In this document: positions 63,010 through 64,000 of the stretch, piece by piece | Numbering within the stretch: the first letter of the stretch is position 1 | How the letters are laid out: each line of letters starts with the position of its first letter | Assembly (NCBI RefSeq): GCF_030503435.1 | Contig: NZ_JAUKPO010000003.1 | Coordinates: 248,001-312,000, forward strand | Source: Rhodocytophaga aerolata | GTDB lineage: Bacteria > Bacteroidota > Bacteroidia > Cytophagales > 172606-1 | Reading direction: 5' to 3' | Length of the DNA stretch: 64,000 bases | The notes under the pieces: generated by a model | The model's input: only the letters and a program-made list of their open reading frames with translations | Database searches by the model: none | What the model was told of the DNA's origin: nothing | Program-made: the position numbers and the translations under genes

Positions 63010-63331
63010 TGTACAGATGATGTATTTTGAATACTCTTCCTATACCAAAATAAGCCTTGCTTACAGGATGCACAACACACTGCCGATGAAGCATACAATA
63101 CTGCCCTTGAAGCAGATAAAGATCCTGGTAAAGCGGAAACCCAGAAATCGGGAGATTTTTTAGTATAGCCTATCAAACAATTTCGAATAAAATAGCTCAA
63201 AACACTACATTCGTTATACCTGGGTTTCATTTATACATAAGGGCCTTTCCATAAACTTTAAATTGTGCAATCAAGTAACAGATTTTTTCATATTCTGATT
63301 TTTTAAGCTTTTTGAAGAAAATTCCTGATCT
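63010..63331. other. intergenic region holding a possible gene remnant
   Basis: 322 bases between divergent genes. An open stretch without a start codon (63031-63168, plus strand) has coding-like composition, and the rest shows nothing. No TAnnTTTG precedes either gene. Confidence 0.4.
63031..63168 (+). pseudogene. possible C-terminal gene remnant
   Basis: 45 codons from just after a TGA at 63028-63030 to the TAG at 63166-63168, ending in polar text (DEAYNTALEADKDPGKAETQ then KSGDFLV). There is no ATG, GTG or TTG in frame. The acidic and Ala-rich composition looks like a real protein tail rather than a random frame. No homologue is recognised; it could also be chance. Confidence 0.3.
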
Positions 63332-64000
63332 ATGTCGAAAGAGAATGCAGTAACTACAGCAAAGATTTACCTGATTCCGGGTTCTATTGCTTTTTTAGCC
63401 ATTGTCAATTATCTGTGCAATCGGCAGACAACAACTTATATAGATGAACTGTTATTGTTCCTGTTTTCAGCGCTGGCTATGCTAGCATATATTTTCATTC
63501 AGTACACTTTTCTTAAAGCCCTTAATCAAGTAGCAGAAAAAGCCCTTTTAATTGCCCAAGGTGATGTAGAACAAAGAATAGAAGAAGTATCTCTTCCTCA
63601 ACTGGCCCAGATAGGTACCGTTATAAACAGCCTGGCTATAAACAACGAAAATGCTACTGAGTTTATAAAAAGTATAAAGGAAGGCAACTTGGAGGCTGAA
63701 TATAATACTTCGGCAACAGAGAAAAATGGACGTAAAGATGTTCTGGCCACTACACTCACCGACCTACGCGACCATTTGAAAAATATCGCTAACCAGGAAC
63801 AAGAAAGAAACTGGGCTACCGAAGGGTTAGCCAAATTTGTATATATTCTGCGTGCAAACAATGAAGAGATCACAACACTCGGCGACCAAATTATCACTAG
63901 TCTGGTAAAGTACGTAAATGCTAACCAGGGAGGCTTATTTGTGGTTAACGAAGAAGACGGACAACTTCCCCAGCTGGAACTGGTTTCTTGCCATGCCTAC
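63332..64000 (+). CDS. GAF-domain sensor protein (3' end cut by window)
   Basis: The first 223 codons of a sensory protein, open through the window end. Two transmembrane helices (about 12-28 and 38-58) bracket a short periplasmic loop. A HAMP-like linker follows (about 60-130; LLIAQGDVEQRIEEVSLPQL). Then comes a stretch that begins a GAF domain (about 165-223; RNWATEGLAKFVYILRANNEEITTLG, then VKYVNANQGGLFVVNEEDGQ). Bacteroidota proteins with this arrangement usually end in histidine kinase or adenylyl-cyclase-like domains, but the output lies outside the window. Start ATG is at 63332. Confidence 0.8.
   Translation, partial: MSKENAVTTAKIYLIPGSIAFLAIVNYLCNRQTTTYIDELLLFLFSALAMLAYIFIQYTFLKALNQVAEKALLIAQGDVEQRIEEVSLPQLAQIGTVINSLAINNENATEFIKSIKEGNLEAEYNTSATEKNGRKDVLATTLTDLRDHLKNIANQEQERNWATEGLAKFVYILRANNEEITTLGDQIITSLVKYVNANQGGLFVVNEEDGQLPQLELVSCHAY

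Noticed and set aside
63598-63897. 99-codon minus-strand frame within the sensor gene
   Set aside because: The plus strand encodes a clear HAMP/GAF sensor here, so this is a shadow.
1-64000. Search for CRISPR arrays, integrases, transposases, restriction or toxin-antitoxin genes
   Set aside because: None of the frames read as such proteins and no regularly spaced direct repeats were seen.

Overview
The window looks like the chromosome of a member of the Bacteroidota, most likely order Cytophagales. Four things point there. Promoters carry the Bacteroidota -7 element TAnnTTTG rather than a sigma-70 -10 box, and clear Shine-Dalgarno sequences are rare. There is an lpxC-fabZ fusion and a PorX-type (receiver plus PglZ) type IX secretion regulator. 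Several families are typical of the phylum (DUF5606, DUF3857 transglutaminases, TPR/beta-propeller/OmpA proteins). The content is mostly housekeeping. I see no rRNA, CRISPR array, prophage, insertion sequence or defence island, and one tRNA.

Layout. 1-8.5 kb: a penicillin acylase cut by the window start, a GNAT acetyltransferase, a large FAD/Fe-S oxidoreductase, an aquaglyceroporin, an AT-rich gap and a small exported protein. 8.6-17.4 kb: an AddB-like nuclease, an SLC13 permease, a BamA/TamA-like outer-membrane protein (minus strand), an assimilatory APS/PAPS reductase and a sugar-nucleotide epimerase. 17.5-24.5 kb (all minus strand): a zinc-ribbon protein, a lipocalin-like lipoprotein, an ABC ATPase, then lpxA, lpxC-fabZ, lpxD and an HD-domain phosphohydrolase. 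These are divergent from porX at 24.6 kb. tsaE and ald follow porX. 28-31 kb: two glycosyltransferases either side of a 780-bp AT-rich gap. 31-36.7 kb: rnc-fabF-acpP, pyruvate kinase, DUF5606, a TonB-C-like protein and engB. 36.8-48.9 kb is an envelope block: two tandem PorE-like OmpA proteins, two tandem DUF3857/transglutaminase proteins, an exported WG-repeat protein and a small membrane protein. 48.9-58.4 kb: recQ, an SDR, clpX, clpP, trigger factor, tRNA-Leu(UAG) and a bifunctional rel. 58.5-64 kb: a Fur-family regulator, a STAS protein, purA, an AT-rich membrane protein, a DUF2306-like membrane protein and a GAF sensor cut by the window end.

How the genes relate. Envelope construction is the main theme: lipid A (lpxA, lpxC-fabZ, lpxD), fatty acids (fabF, acpP, and fabZ within the fusion), outer-membrane proteins, and the T9SS regulator porX beside the lipid A genes. 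Protein quality control forms a second group (tig-clpP-clpX, each with its own signals). Stringent response, iron or zinc regulation and purine synthesis form a third. At least thirteen genes have an exact TAnnTTTG element close upstream, and many gene ends carry clear stem-loop terminators. These signals decide several start codons: TTG for cysH, internal ATGs for clpP and the 48.3-kb membrane gene. I found no convincing undescribed multi-gene system. The most promising leads are the 36.8-48.9 kb envelope cluster, the porX/lipid A neighbourhood, the His-rich trigger factor, and the foreign-looking AT-rich membrane gene near 61 kb.
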